Shown: positions 23,801 through 33,199 of the stretch, one piece after another
Position numbering within the stretch: the stretch's first letter is position 1
Layout: every line of letters starts with the position of its first letter
Source of the DNA: JAUZRW01 sp964549915
GTDB taxonomy: Bacteria; Chloroflexota; Anaerolineae; Aggregatilineales; Phototrophicaceae
DNA: 45,002 nt
Assembly (NCBI GenBank): GCA_964549915.1
Contig: CAZJWX010000034.1
Location: forward strand, 1-45,002
Direction of reading: 5' to 3'
Program-made: the position numbers and the translations under genes
Notes under the pieces: generated by a model
What the model was told of the DNA's origin: nothing
The model's database searches: none
Seen by the model: the letters and a program-made list of their open reading frames with translations, nothing else

Positions 23801-26800
23801 CGTATTGCTGTCACCGCGTCAGAAGCGCTTCCTGGCGCATGTCGCTTCCAACAAAGAGGGGTACATCGGCAACCATCCTCGTCTGCCCAAATTCACCAAG
23901 CAGGCGCTGCAAGGCATCCGCTTCAGCGCGACGCTCCTGATCGAACCGGGGCTGTTTCACTTCGAACTGGGCTGGCCCAATATGTTGGGCTGGGACTTCT
24001 CCAACGATCTGCTCACGATCCAGAACCGGGGTGGCTTCATCTTCCGCATCTCGCGCAAGGAATTTGTCATCGGCATCAGCTACGAGGCGCGTGGTAGGCT
24101 GGAAATCGTCGCCGAGGTTGACCTGGGTCTTGTCGGAGTGCGCGTCAGTGCCGAGGCAGAGGTCGGCTGGGGCGCACGGCTGATCGCGCTCTTCAAGCTG
24201 CTGGAAGAGCAGTACTACGTCTACGGTGCCATCGGCCTGGAGATGCGCATCAAGCTCTCGATTGCGTTCTGGATCAAGATTCCGCTGATCTTCACATCGA
24301 TCAAGGTCAACTTCCGCTTCAGCATCGGCATTGCCTTCACCGCCAGCCTGGAAGCAGGCCTGACGAGCGATGATGCCATTGGCCTGCGTGGGCGCGGTAC
24401 GCTGGCACTTTCGGCGATGGGACACAGCGTGCAGTTCAGCGCCAGCTTCGCCTTCAACGAGAGCGCCGTCATCAGCGCCCAACAAGAGACGGCGCATGTG
24501 CTCGATCTGGGGTTGGAAGCGACCGATGTCGATCCACTGCCGGGATCAACTCCTGCCAGCATGGAGACTGAGCTGGTTGCCGAAGCGGAAGGCCCCGGGA
24601 CAGATATGCTGCGAGGTGGCGGCGATATGTTCGCGGGTGCGGGCTACTCGCCTTTCAGCGCCATGATGTTCTCGCCGGAAGCTGCCATGGGTGGCGGCGC
24701 TGGTGGCGCGGCGCTGGAAGAGGACTTCACAGTACCCAACTACAGCATTTTCGTCATGCGGGAGCCAGAAGGAGACGAGTGGTCACACTTCGTCCTGCTG
24801 CCTGCGGGTGAGCGCAAGAACGGTTCCGACTTCGAACGGGAACGCGGTTTCCTGCCCGTGCCGCCTCTGAACGTCCAGACGAAGCTACATTTCTTCCGTG
24901 ACCAACTCAGCGGCGGGTCGCTCCCCGTGCCGATGATTGGCATGTCGGCGCTGGTTGGGTCGCGGCGGCTTTCGCTGAGTGAGGATATTCGCTCGATCTA
25001 CTGGGGTGGGGAGGGCTGGCTTGTTCATCAGGATCTCGAAGATGGCTATGTTGTCTACCTGGTAATCCGCGAGGAGAATCCCGCGAATCCATATGGAAGC
25101 CTGCGCGTACAGCTTGAATACCTCTTTGCACAGCGTACCGTCAACACTGAGCCAGTGATCGCGCCTTTCTACTACGGAAGCTACCTGCTCGCCTGGCACT
25201 TCACCCCGACAGTTGCTCAGATGATCGCACAGGACATTGCAGAGCGCATCAATGGTGATGCTGCATCGATTGCGGCGAGCCTGGATATTGACGGCCCCCA
25301 CATCTTGCATGAGGGAGGGGGGCACAGATTGCGCTACATAGCGCGTTATGAAATGCCGGGGCGCGAACTGTACTACGAGGTAGAAACGGTCAATCAGGTG
25401 CCATCGCGTGGCTATGACTTCTTCTTGCTGTCGCCAGAGAAACAGCGCGAAACGGTTGCCCTGCGCCTCGGTCGCGTCGAATATGAGGATGGGGCGCATA
25501 TTCTGGACGGAACCCAGGTCTTTTTGCAGACAGCAGACGGTGCCGACAGCATTCCCGAAGATGAAGAGAGCTACACGCTGGAAACAGGTGATTTGCCAGC
25601 AGCGCTCAAGAAAACTGCCCTCGAGGATCAGGAAGTGGGTGTGACCGTCCATCGTGCCGCGCCAGAAACGGACGCGGATTGGGTCGCGGAAGCGGAGGGC
25701 AAACGTTTCTTGCTGACTCGTATCGCTCGCGAGGGCAGCCCGGCAACGCTGGCGCTGCGTCTGGAGGTGGAAAGTGACTTCACCATCGAGCTGCCGAGCG
25801 AGGGTTCGCCCTTCATCGATGACTTGGAACGATACGATCCTGTGACGGGCGAATGGGTCAGCCTGAAAGCGTTACTAGCCGAAGGCGGCGGGACGCACTC
25901 CTGGCGCGCAAACTGGAATGCAGCCGTCTACCGAGCCGATGAGTACCCCAGCGAGCCTATCGATCCGTCAGATGAGACCGCCATGCGGCAGGCCAATGAG
26001 ACGCTGGCCAACACGCAACCGCAGGAAGTCGAAGTCTTGCTGGGACGCTACCTGAACCATGCCTTCGAACTGCGACCCTTTGCCAACGATGAAAACCGAG
26101 GTGCAGAAGCGGTCGATCAGGTCATTCCCTACCGGGACCCGGATCTGATGCCTTTCGACAGAGATCGGCTGGAAGACGAACGTGTGTATAACCCCTCGGA
26201 TGATGCCTTCGAAGCAGCGGTGCGGGGGGCACTGGAACAGTTCGAAGGCTCGCCTTTCTTCAAGCGCGATCCGAACAACGACTATGACAAGGCGCTGGGC
26301 GAAGCCTTCGCCCCCAATACGACTGCTTATGCGTCCGGCGCGGACGATGACAGCGCGGTCAGGCAGCAATATCGTGAGCAGTCCGTCCAACTGCGCGGTA
26401 TGGTCATTCATGATCTCGTCGCTGATTTGCGCGACTATGTGGCGCAGACCCTGGCAACGAGGTCAAATGGTGCGCAGCCATCCACCGCAAGCTTCGACCT
26501 GGATGCGTCCATCGCATTCCAGTTGGGGTTGGTCTTCCGCTATCGGCGTTCGGATCACGTGCGAAATGTCACTGGTGTGGAGGGCGATTGGCTCGATCCA
26601 CTGCTGCCGGATGAGGATGTCTCTTTGCAGTTACGCCAGCGCGTTGGCCCCAACAGCACGGCACCGGATAGCGCACAGCCCAAGAAAGCCAACACCTTCA
26701 ACATCTGGCAAACCAACTTTGCCATGAACCCGCCTCAGTTCCAGCGTGTGCAGCAGTACACCAACAGCACGACGATTGCGATCACCTGGGACTTGATGTG

Positions 26801-29800
26801 GCCTGCTGAACAGCGCGCAGGATGGAGCCCGGCACAGCAAGAGCCGGAACATCACCTGCTGCATTATCGTGTGATCCGCCGTGCTTTGGATGGCAGTGAG
26901 CGCGACATCGCCTACGAGGTCAAGAGCACGGAGGCCATCTACCAGAAGCCAGAGGACGAGGATGGTAATCCGGCGTCAACGCTGACGCGCCTCCGTCCGC
27001 GCTTCCAGATTGTCGATCATTTCAACGAGCAGACCGGAGAAGACCTCGCTGATCTGCCAGAGGAGGGGCGCAGCTACCTCTACACCATCACGCCGATTGA
27101 CTTCGAGAACCGCGCCGGGCGTCCGCTGACGATCATCGCTACACGCCGCCCGGATGCACCACCGCTGGTGCCCGTGGACGGTCTGCTGCGCGTGATGTAC
27201 GAACTGGACGAAACCATGCTCTCTGCCGCAGCGGCGACCCCGCCGACTATGCCGCGCATTGTGCAGCCAGGGCGCATCGAAGTGCGCTGGACGGATCCCG
27301 GTGAACGTCGCAGCGAAGCCAAAGTGCCCGTCGCGCGCTATGTGTTGATCTTCCGCAAGGAAGAAACGTTGCCTGTGGGCAGTTACGGCCTGGATAGCGA
27401 GACCCAGCGCTCCACTGGCAAGTCGCTGCCGACCAGCAACGCTCGTCCGCTGCCCACAGACATCAAGATAGAACTCGACCTCGCAGCGATCATCAACGAA
27501 GTCACGGGCGACCAGGTCGAGCGAGACCAGGATACAGGCGAGCAGGTGGCCTACCTGGAATTGAAGACATTGCGTGAGGCGGGTGTGCTGCCCGCGGACG
27601 GCGACTGGAAGCCGGAATCCTGGCGTGTCTTCTTCCAGGCGATTTCTGTGAACAATGTGCCTTCGGCGCTGGCTCCGGTGCAGATTGCCCTGATTGCGAC
27701 TCGGCCTGATGTGCCCATCGAAGAAGCCGTTGAGGAACGGCGTCCGGCAGAATTGGAATGGTTTGCGAAGCCGATCCAGTTCCCACTGCTGCCACCGGAA
27801 GATCAGCGTGCTATTCCCGGCATCGCACACTTCCCGATGCCCGCAGACAAAGAGGCGCGTCTGGGGTTGTCGTTCGCGGACATGCGCTTCCAGAAGCATC
27901 CGGCGGATTTGCGCTGTGTACGCTTCCGCTGGAACCAGGGGCCGAGCCAGCAGCCGGATTATCCGCTGGATTTGAACGCGGGGTATAAGCTGCTGGAACT
28001 TGATATCGACGCACAGACGACCGAGACCTTCGCGACGAGTGCCAACATGGGCGCAGCATTGCGCGAAATCCAGGATGTGCAGATGCTCCCGGCAGAAGGG
28101 CTGCTGCTGGTACCGGGCGATACCCTCACCACGAGCCAGTGGGAAGCCTGGTATCCCAGCACGCGCCTGCGGCTGCGGACGCCGGAAGAGATGGCTGCAA
28201 CGCGCAGCAAGACGATCTTGCGACCCTGGTACTCCTGGCGTGAATCGGTGCTGGAAATGCCGCCGCAGACACTGCAACCCGGCAGAGCGCCACGCCTCTT
28301 CGAAATTGATACGGCGGGTACAGCGCTGCGTGAGCAAGAACTGCATCCCTTCCTGGAAGCGACGATCGATGAGCTAGAGCGTGCTTTCCGGGTGGATTTG
28401 CAGGCGCTGCCGCCGATGCAACCGCAAGACCTGGAGACGTTCATCTCCAGCACATCACGCGAGACGGATCCCTACGGTTGGAAGATTTTGCAGCATATGG
28501 GGCTGTCGATGGCGATTTCGCTGCGCGATCCACAAAACGGGGAACTGGTCACGGGGGATGCCCTCCTGCAAAATGTGCGGGTCGCGCTGGTGGCAGCGGC
28601 GCTGCGCCTGACCGTGAATCAGTACATCACGCCCGAACTCATGGCGCTGAATGGCCTCAACAGTCCTCAGGAGTTCCTTGCGTTCTTCAACAAAACGATG
28701 CTGTCAGAAGCGGTCGCGCAGGTGAATCGGGATGGTGGTACGCCGCTTCACGAGATCCTTGAGGAAGCCTTTGCGAAACTGCCTGAGCCGGGTGAAACCA
28801 TGACCCTATCCAGCGGTCTTACGGTTCTGCTGCCCGAAAACATCAAGGGGCTGGCCAAACGTATGGTCAGGCTGTTCGACCATCTCTACGCCGAAGTCCT
28901 CTTCCAGCCGGGGCGCAGTATCAGCCTGCAAGAAAACCAGGTCGCGGAAGCGGATGCGCTGGCGATCCTTCAGTTGAGCTTGCGCCCGGTGGTGCGGCAG
29001 GTGCTGCGCTATTACCGGATGCACATCAAAGGAGCGGCGAACACCAGCATCAGCGTACGCATCAAAATTACCGACGAAATGGCTCCGGTGACCTTCGTCA
29101 ACCGCGCGGAACCCGCCGCTGGCGAAGCCGACCTGGAACCGGACGAAAAGCCGATCCAGCGTTCGATCACCTTCCCGATGGATGGGCAGACGACACTCTA
29201 CTTCCGCAGTGCCTCCGCGCCGTCCGTAACCGTTGTGCTGCCGCTGGCACACACCAGCGATTACACCGTCCCGGACGATGCCGAGGATTGCGTCGTCTTC
29301 AATACGGATGGGGGGGCGCGCCTGGAAATCACGGCGGGTTTCAACCAACTGAGCGAAGCGGTGCGCAAAAAGGCCATCGAGAGGCTGGCGAGTGATGACC
29401 ATGCGGCGGCGCAGGTGCTGTTGTCGCTGCGCTTTGAAGAACTCCACGAGGTCAAGCCATTCTGGGATGAAACGAGCGATACGGGCGATGATGTCCTGCG
29501 CTACGACAACGCATCGACTTACTTCACCGCACCGCCGGATCTGGTCGATGTGTTCACCAGCCCTGAGGCAGGGGATGAGGATCTGAACCGCTATCAACGT
29601 GGGGCGAAATTCTGGAATGATTTGCGGCGCTACCTGGACTCGCTCAATGGAGGGCCTGATCCTAAGATTGCGCTGCCGACGACGGCAAAAGAAATCGAAT
29701 CCTTCCTGGGTGATTTCTTTGCGTGGACGCAGCGCTTCTTCGACCACAGCGGTTCCCTGGTCACGGAAGGAGAGGCGACCCGCCGAACGGATGTTGGCCC

Positions 29801-32800
29801 CTGGTTGGTGACCGCCTATCCGCGTGCGGGTTCGCCAGCCTACGCCACGCCGGACGAAGGGGGACGTCTGAAGTATGACCACATCTACGAAGACAAGTGG
29901 GCGCACAACTACCGCTACTACATCCAACCCTACGGGCGCTATGATCGCCTCTGGCACAGCTATCGCCAATCGGTAGCGCTGACCGATGGACAGCCCTACG
30001 ACGATGCGGAATTGCAACAGGCGCTGCCTGAACCGGAAATGGGCGGCCTGGATGTCGTCATTGAGCGTACCCAGCCCGTCGACCCGCCGCTGATTCTCAG
30101 TTCGCGGCGTCTGGATGCGCTGGCCGAACCGGGTGTTTCGGTCGCACCGGGTAGTTGGTGGGAAGTCATCATCGCCCAGCATCCAGAGCAGGCGCTCATG
30201 GAACGCAACCAGACTCTCGCTCGTCAGATTGCCTTCCGGCAGGTCGCGTTCACCTTGCTGCGCCGCTACGCCCTGGAAGCCTGGGTGCAGCAGTTCAACG
30301 AAGCGCTCGAAGAACAAGGGGCACAGCCTGATCCCACAGACGATAACGGCGTTGCACCCCCATTCGAGCCAATCTCCGTGCGCGTCGTGCAGCAGGCGGC
30401 GCAGCCCATGATCCCGGCGGAACTACCGCAAGCGCCAGAGCATACGGACTTCGAGCAGGATGGTGCCTATACATCCGAGGATGTGCGCAGCATCGGCCTG
30501 CCCAGCCGCATCGGTCGTTTTCAGCAGGGGGCATTGGTGCTGCAATGGGATGGCCTGCCGTTCTACTACGAACATCGCCTGCTGACCTTTGCTCAGACGG
30601 CCAGCACTGTCTCGGCGATCAACAGCGTGGTGCAGCGCGATTTCGAGTACATCACCCCCGGTCTCAGCAATGACGGCCATCAGCGTGAGGTGCAGACAGA
30701 AGGCATTGACTACGCCGGTCAGGTCAGCATTGATGGCTTTGAAACGCAAACGGAATTGCAGAACGCGCTGGCGGTACGGTTGCAGAGCATTGATGTCACG
30801 CTCAAGCGCTTCTGGGATAGCTTGCCGCTGTCAGCCAGGGAACGCTGGTCGGACGAGATGCCGGATCCGGCAGATAGCGACCTGGACACGCTCAAGTTTT
30901 CCGCCCTGCCTGACTCGGATGTCACCTACCAGATTGTGCAGACCTTCCAGGGCAACCTGGAAGTGCAGGTCGAGGTCTTCCACGGGATGCTTCAGGATGG
31001 GGACGATGGCGCACTGAAGAGCCGCTATCAACTACGACAACTCGCGCGGGGTGCTGTCGGCGCTGCGGAAACGCTCGCGCTGATTCGCCCGGATACCTTC
31101 CCGCATGGCGACTACCGTTTCAAGCTGAGCCTGATCCGTCTGACACCCATCACGCTGAAGAAGACGGGTAATCCGCCCGCCGCCCTGCGCCGCAGCGTAC
31201 TGACGATTGCAGGCGATGACCGGAAATTCCTGGTCGGTGCGATGACGCAAGCGCAGTATGATGCCTGGATGGAGTGGCTCGACGATGTAGAGGATCGCGC
31301 CGCACTGCAAGCGATTGCCGATGCCTGGACGGTGCAGGAGCCGATCAGCGAAGTGCCGGACGATTTCAGCGCCAACCCGGTGGAGATTGTCGAGGCCGAC
31401 GTTGTCCATATGGTGTGGGATGCTTCGCTTTCCGACGACGCTCCCCTTTCCACAGAAGAACGCACCGCACTGGAAAACCTTGAGGGTGACAGGGCGCTGA
31501 AACTGGCGATCAGCCGCCTGCTGAAAGCGATTGCCGAGGACGGCACCCGGCCCATCTACCGTGAAACCCTGCCGCTGGCGCTGGAAGACATCAATCATGA
31601 TGCGCTGCCCACTGGTTTCAGCTTCGTGGAGACAGATGAAGGGGAAGACCATCCCTATGAGCTGCGCTTCAGCGGGACGTTCTTCGACTGGGAGTACGAC
31701 GAGAAGGTCGCCCAACTCTACGAGTGGGCCGTGCTGCCCGAATTGCGCGACGCCGCCGACTGCGTGCTGGATCGCATCGAGAACTTCGAGACGACGCAAA
31801 CTGTGGAGCGCTGGCGCGCGCGGGACGAAATGCCCGAACTGCTGCGCGACAAACTGTTGCCGACTGAGACAAGTTATCGTTGGGAGGGCGAGGCTTCCGC
31901 TGATGAGTTGCAGGCATTGCTGGAATACGCTGAGACGAACCTGGATACAGATTTCGGCGTCCTGATTTTGAACCTGCATACATCGCTCGTGCGGCGCAAC
32001 CGTCTCGATCAAGAAATCCTGCCGGAGACTGTGACGGGCATTCCGCGCAGGCTGCCACGGGGTCTCAGCGTGGAGACGACTGAAGAAGGCCGTACCTTGC
32101 TGCGCTGGGAAGGCGACGCGCCCGATGAACGACAACGTGCTTCCCTGGAGAAATTGCTCGAAGGCGACTCGACTCCCTTCGCGGTTGCGCTGCGTGAATT
32201 ACTCGATCAAATCGACGCGCAGCCAGACAACGATGCCTGGGAGGTCGAACTCATCCCGGAGATTGTCGCAGGTATCCCGGATGTGCTGCCGGATACGTTA
32301 CAGGATCGCCTGATCGTCATAGAGTTGGCGCAAGGCAATCCGCGCCTGCGCTGGCAGGGAGCCGCGCCGACGGATGCCGAGCGCGAAGCCTTGAATGAAC
32401 TGCTGGAAGGGGACGACACGCCCTTCAAGACAGCACTGCGCGACCTGCTGGAATCGATTGACGACGAGGTGCGCGTGCGTCTGCCGATTGGCTCCAGCTT
32501 CTTCCGCTTGCCCGACGGGTATGAAGACCTGGACGACAGGTTGAACGTCAACCGTCCGCGCACCGAAGCATTCTGGACGGCCCCCACGCCGACGGATGCG
32601 GAACGTGCCCTGTTGGCGGCGTTGCTAGAGGAAGAAGACTTGCAAGCGCGCTTCGTGGCTGGCTTGCGCCACCTGATCGCGGTGATTGATGGCGTCAACG
32701 AGTTGGACTTTCCGCCGTTACCCGAATCCCCATTGAAACAGTTGACCATCGAAGGCGAGTCCCTGACCTGGCGCGGTCGAGTGCAAGCACCGCAGGAAAT

Positions 32801-33188
32801 CGATGCGCTCCACGACCTGGCCGATGCGTGTGGCGAGGACTTCGCTGCTGCACTGCGAACGCTGATCGAAAATATCCTGGGAGTCGAACACTACTGCGGT
32901 GTAGAAATCATGGCTCGCGGTGATCTGCCAGAAATCCTGCAAGGCAAGCTGGTGCTGACGCGCAATGTGCTGCGCTATATGGGCATCATGGCACACAGCG
33001 AAGGGCAGGCGCTCATCGATCAATTCACGACACCGTTTGATCAGAACGCGATACAGCGCCTCTACGATCAGTCGGCGAACCCGACGATTGGGGGTCGCCA
33101 ACTCTTCATCCGCACGCGGCGCGGTAGCGCTGCGCCCAGCCAGAAAATCGCCTTCATGGCCAAGTTGCTCTCGCCCAGTGACGAATAG
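20820..33188 (+). CDS. Giant uncharacterised protein 1 (4122 residues)
   Basis: One uninterrupted frame with GAAGGGAAG before the ATG. No signal peptide or clear membrane helix is visible. Residues about 300-1220 are rich in beta strands of alternating hydrophobic residues, with glycine-aromatic turns (for example IGLGFGYRY near 856 and VGVRVSAEAEVGWGARL near 1103); this could be an extended beta sheet, and a DUF6603-like relation is only a guess. A Gly/Met-rich linker (about 1262-1300) separates it from the middle. Two Fn3-like segments lie near 1974-2109 and 2141-2297. Residues about 2300-3440 mix helical and beta segments. The C-terminus (3452-4088) is nine degenerate repeats. I do not recognise a function; no catalytic, toxin, Rhs, RTX or NRPS motif was seen. 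The second giant follows after 11 bp, so the two likely form one operon. Base use looks like that of the neighbours. Confidence 0.85.
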   Translation: MSSPFMELTDFLEQQYPDLAPFPDSDFFDQIEVRPPDFGEGAAPQEWTAPMRLLLSTDVLQPMRRVPASNPPRYEEDRSQENLIINLGDVTLSVNDDGNVALDGDMPSLDAPVQLPGTQAVIDADNLMIFVDLSNDEKCLALEWSTENLNQWLGQVSSLLADDGAPLAATVVLRILFDADGVTEMRLDWSVSGMERLFSLPGLMVKTPGSAQFSVLLTEAGGEQHLGLVLTFEDATALEARSTFAWTREDGSKERELQNDEGRKSSTADEFEEALFRARLIAEERVSLVIMRVNLNSLGLPTFFRQLQEPLEMLSLNAEDALLQPTPFDADDLQSLGGESWTGFFQLGLNSAASGLAGFQLPFLKQDDPGGKFVQAIDIQLPEGDLPEDFGKLDDLSGETLPTFLLSFDPVEVTMRVGVVVTIGPLSLGTELDLIFNLEDFALRVEHSGGLDFYSTKPALPENGSSEHMGLSWRFEGADVGDGRYHYFTLATDKYAYELQQADGATFTVAYTKASKEPIEFIISNFSLTPKGISLTAEVSDEPVRMNGLDTRFRFNGSKLVIVENKISDFTLAGSGPLPPDLVGDAMVDIALQFQQQDGDLTLVAGSAQLRGNKLLDCKGTRFQFSIDSIGLDFVNENGFHLFLKLTGQAQFVLAPGDNPQGALAWLPNIKIELIDAPLTGDVSVLKDHIKFLVELPKPKTFKFLGCFEMELRGIGFVPSADVFDGDAAMELTGQLRFAKGSGDTPDPRTDYHVLLIGLPEPGETLPRIHFKRIAININYGAAFKMNGWVNFIEEDNREGFEGEGSLEIKGMPSFAASFAFMRVRRDENSEWLRAWFIYLEVQKFSLMIPVIKIYLREIGLGFGYRYTIASIKAADRENDVRKLLAELQKLSRTQGDLSKVDRWSLDLEEPGEDVRWTIVLRALVSQTSAQPSPFRYVKAKERKIPSLFLLDAIIAFRSDLTFFMAARAWIHTNYNDWVDNPDNLRERPFFSGFVLLSPRQKRFLAHVASNKEGYIGNHPRLPKFTKQALQGIRFSATLLIEPGLFHFELGWPNMLGWDFSNDLLTIQNRGGFIFRISRKEFVIGISYEARGRLEIVAEVDLGLVGVRVSAEAEVGWGARLIALFKLLEEQYYVYGAIGLEMRIKLSIAFWIKIPLIFTSIKVNFRFSIGIAFTASLEAGLTSDDAIGLRGRGTLALSAMGHSVQFSASFAFNESAVISAQQETAHVLDLGLEATDVDPLPGSTPASMETELVAEAEGPGTDMLRGGGDMFAGAGYSPFSAMMFSPEAAMGGGAGGAALEEDFTVPNYSIFVMREPEGDEWSHFVLLPAGERKNGSDFERERGFLPVPPLNVQTKLHFFRDQLSGGSLPVPMIGMSALVGSRRLSLSEDIRSIYWGGEGWLVHQDLEDGYVVYLVIREENPANPYGSLRVQLEYLFAQRTVNTEPVIAPFYYGSYLLAWHFTPTVAQMIAQDIAERINGDAASIAASLDIDGPHILHEGGGHRLRYIARYEMPGRELYYEVETVNQVPSRGYDFFLLSPEKQRETVALRLGRVEYEDGAHILDGTQVFLQTADGADSIPEDEESYTLETGDLPAALKKTALEDQEVGVTVHRAAPETDADWVAEAEGKRFLLTRIAREGSPATLALRLEVESDFTIELPSEGSPFIDDLERYDPVTGEWVSLKALLAEGGGTHSWRANWNAAVYRADEYPSEPIDPSDETAMRQANETLANTQPQEVEVLLGRYLNHAFELRPFANDENRGAEAVDQVIPYRDPDLMPFDRDRLEDERVYNPSDDAFEAAVRGALEQFEGSPFFKRDPNNDYDKALGEAFAPNTTAYASGADDDSAVRQQYREQSVQLRGMVIHDLVADLRDYVAQTLATRSNGAQPSTASFDLDASIAFQLGLVFRYRRSDHVRNVTGVEGDWLDPLLPDEDVSLQLRQRVGPNSTAPDSAQPKKANTFNIWQTNFAMNPPQFQRVQQYTNSTTIAITWDLMWPAEQRAGWSPAQQEPEHHLLHYRVIRRALDGSERDIAYEVKSTEAIYQKPEDEDGNPASTLTRLRPRFQIVDHFNEQTGEDLADLPEEGRSYLYTITPIDFENRAGRPLTIIATRRPDAPPLVPVDGLLRVMYELDETMLSAAAATPPTMPRIVQPGRIEVRWTDPGERRSEAKVPVARYVLIFRKEETLPVGSYGLDSETQRSTGKSLPTSNARPLPTDIKIELDLAAIINEVTGDQVERDQDTGEQVAYLELKTLREAGVLPADGDWKPESWRVFFQAISVNNVPSALAPVQIALIATRPDVPIEEAVEERRPAELEWFAKPIQFPLLPPEDQRAIPGIAHFPMPADKEARLGLSFADMRFQKHPADLRCVRFRWNQGPSQQPDYPLDLNAGYKLLELDIDAQTTETFATSANMGAALREIQDVQMLPAEGLLLVPGDTLTTSQWEAWYPSTRLRLRTPEEMAATRSKTILRPWYSWRESVLEMPPQTLQPGRAPRLFEIDTAGTALREQELHPFLEATIDELERAFRVDLQALPPMQPQDLETFISSTSRETDPYGWKILQHMGLSMAISLRDPQNGELVTGDALLQNVRVALVAAALRLTVNQYITPELMALNGLNSPQEFLAFFNKTMLSEAVAQVNRDGGTPLHEILEEAFAKLPEPGETMTLSSGLTVLLPENIKGLAKRMVRLFDHLYAEVLFQPGRSISLQENQVAEADALAILQLSLRPVVRQVLRYYRMHIKGAANTSISVRIKITDEMAPVTFVNRAEPAAGEADLEPDEKPIQRSITFPMDGQTTLYFRSASAPSVTVVLPLAHTSDYTVPDDAEDCVVFNTDGGARLEITAGFNQLSEAVRKKAIERLASDDHAAAQVLLSLRFEELHEVKPFWDETSDTGDDVLRYDNASTYFTAPPDLVDVFTSPEAGDEDLNRYQRGAKFWNDLRRYLDSLNGGPDPKIALPTTAKEIESFLGDFFAWTQRFFDHSGSLVTEGEATRRTDVGPWLVTAYPRAGSPAYATPDEGGRLKYDHIYEDKWAHNYRYYIQPYGRYDRLWHSYRQSVALTDGQPYDDAELQQALPEPEMGGLDVVIERTQPVDPPLILSSRRLDALAEPGVSVAPGSWWEVIIAQHPEQALMERNQTLARQIAFRQVAFTLLRRYALEAWVQQFNEALEEQGAQPDPTDDNGVAPPFEPISVRVVQQAAQPMIPAELPQAPEHTDFEQDGAYTSEDVRSIGLPSRIGRFQQGALVLQWDGLPFYYEHRLLTFAQTASTVSAINSVVQRDFEYITPGLSNDGHQREVQTEGIDYAGQVSIDGFETQTELQNALAVRLQSIDVTLKRFWDSLPLSARERWSDEMPDPADSDLDTLKFSALPDSDVTYQIVQTFQGNLEVQVEVFHGMLQDGDDGALKSRYQLRQLARGAVGAAETLALIRPDTFPHGDYRFKLSLIRLTPITLKKTGNPPAALRRSVLTIAGDDRKFLVGAMTQAQYDAWMEWLDDVEDRAALQAIADAWTVQEPISEVPDDFSANPVEIVEADVVHMVWDASLSDDAPLSTEERTALENLEGDRALKLAISRLLKAIAEDGTRPIYRETLPLALEDINHDALPTGFSFVETDEGEDHPYELRFSGTFFDWEYDEKVAQLYEWAVLPELRDAADCVLDRIENFETTQTVERWRARDEMPELLRDKLLPTETSYRWEGEASADELQALLEYAETNLDTDFGVLILNLHTSLVRRNRLDQEILPETVTGIPRRLPRGLSVETTEEGRTLLRWEGDAPDERQRASLEKLLEGDSTPFAVALRELLDQIDAQPDNDAWEVELIPEIVAGIPDVLPDTLQDRLIVIELAQGNPRLRWQGAAPTDAEREALNELLEGDDTPFKTALRDLLESIDDEVRVRLPIGSSFFRLPDGYEDLDDRLNVNRPRTEAFWTAPTPTDAERALLAALLEEEDLQARFVAGLRHLIAVIDGVNELDFPPLPESPLKQLTIEGESLTWRGRVQAPQEIDALHDLADACGEDFAAALRTLIENILGVEHYCGVEIMARGDLPEILQGKLVLTRNVLRYMGIMAHSEGQALIDQFTTPFDQNAIQRLYDQSANPTIGGRQLFIRTRRGSAAPSQKIAFMAKLLSPSDE
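31173..33083 (+). repeat. Nine degenerate tandem protein repeats at the C-terminus of giant 1
   Basis: Residues 3452-4088 repeat a unit of about 55-85 residues: LP..L...L, then L.W.G, then a helix with E...L..L, a short D..F or D..A turn, and AL..LL..I. Clear units include LRWEGDAPDERQRASLEKLL, LRWQGAAPTDAEREALNELL and LTWRGRVQAPQEIDALHDLA. The last is LRYMGIMAHSEGQALIDQF followed by AIQRLYDQS. Units start near bases 31173, 31348, 31603, 31831, 32043, 32275, 32508, 32720 and 32926. DNA identity between units is low, so they are old duplications. Confidence 0.75.
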
Positions 33189-33199
33189 GAGCGTGTATT

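Noticed and set aside
28806..30317. 503-codon minus-strand frame, with similar long ones at 22182-23504 and 26976-28346
   Set aside because: All lie opposite giant 1, are biased in composition and lack ribosome sites; they are by-products of GC-rich coding on the other strand.
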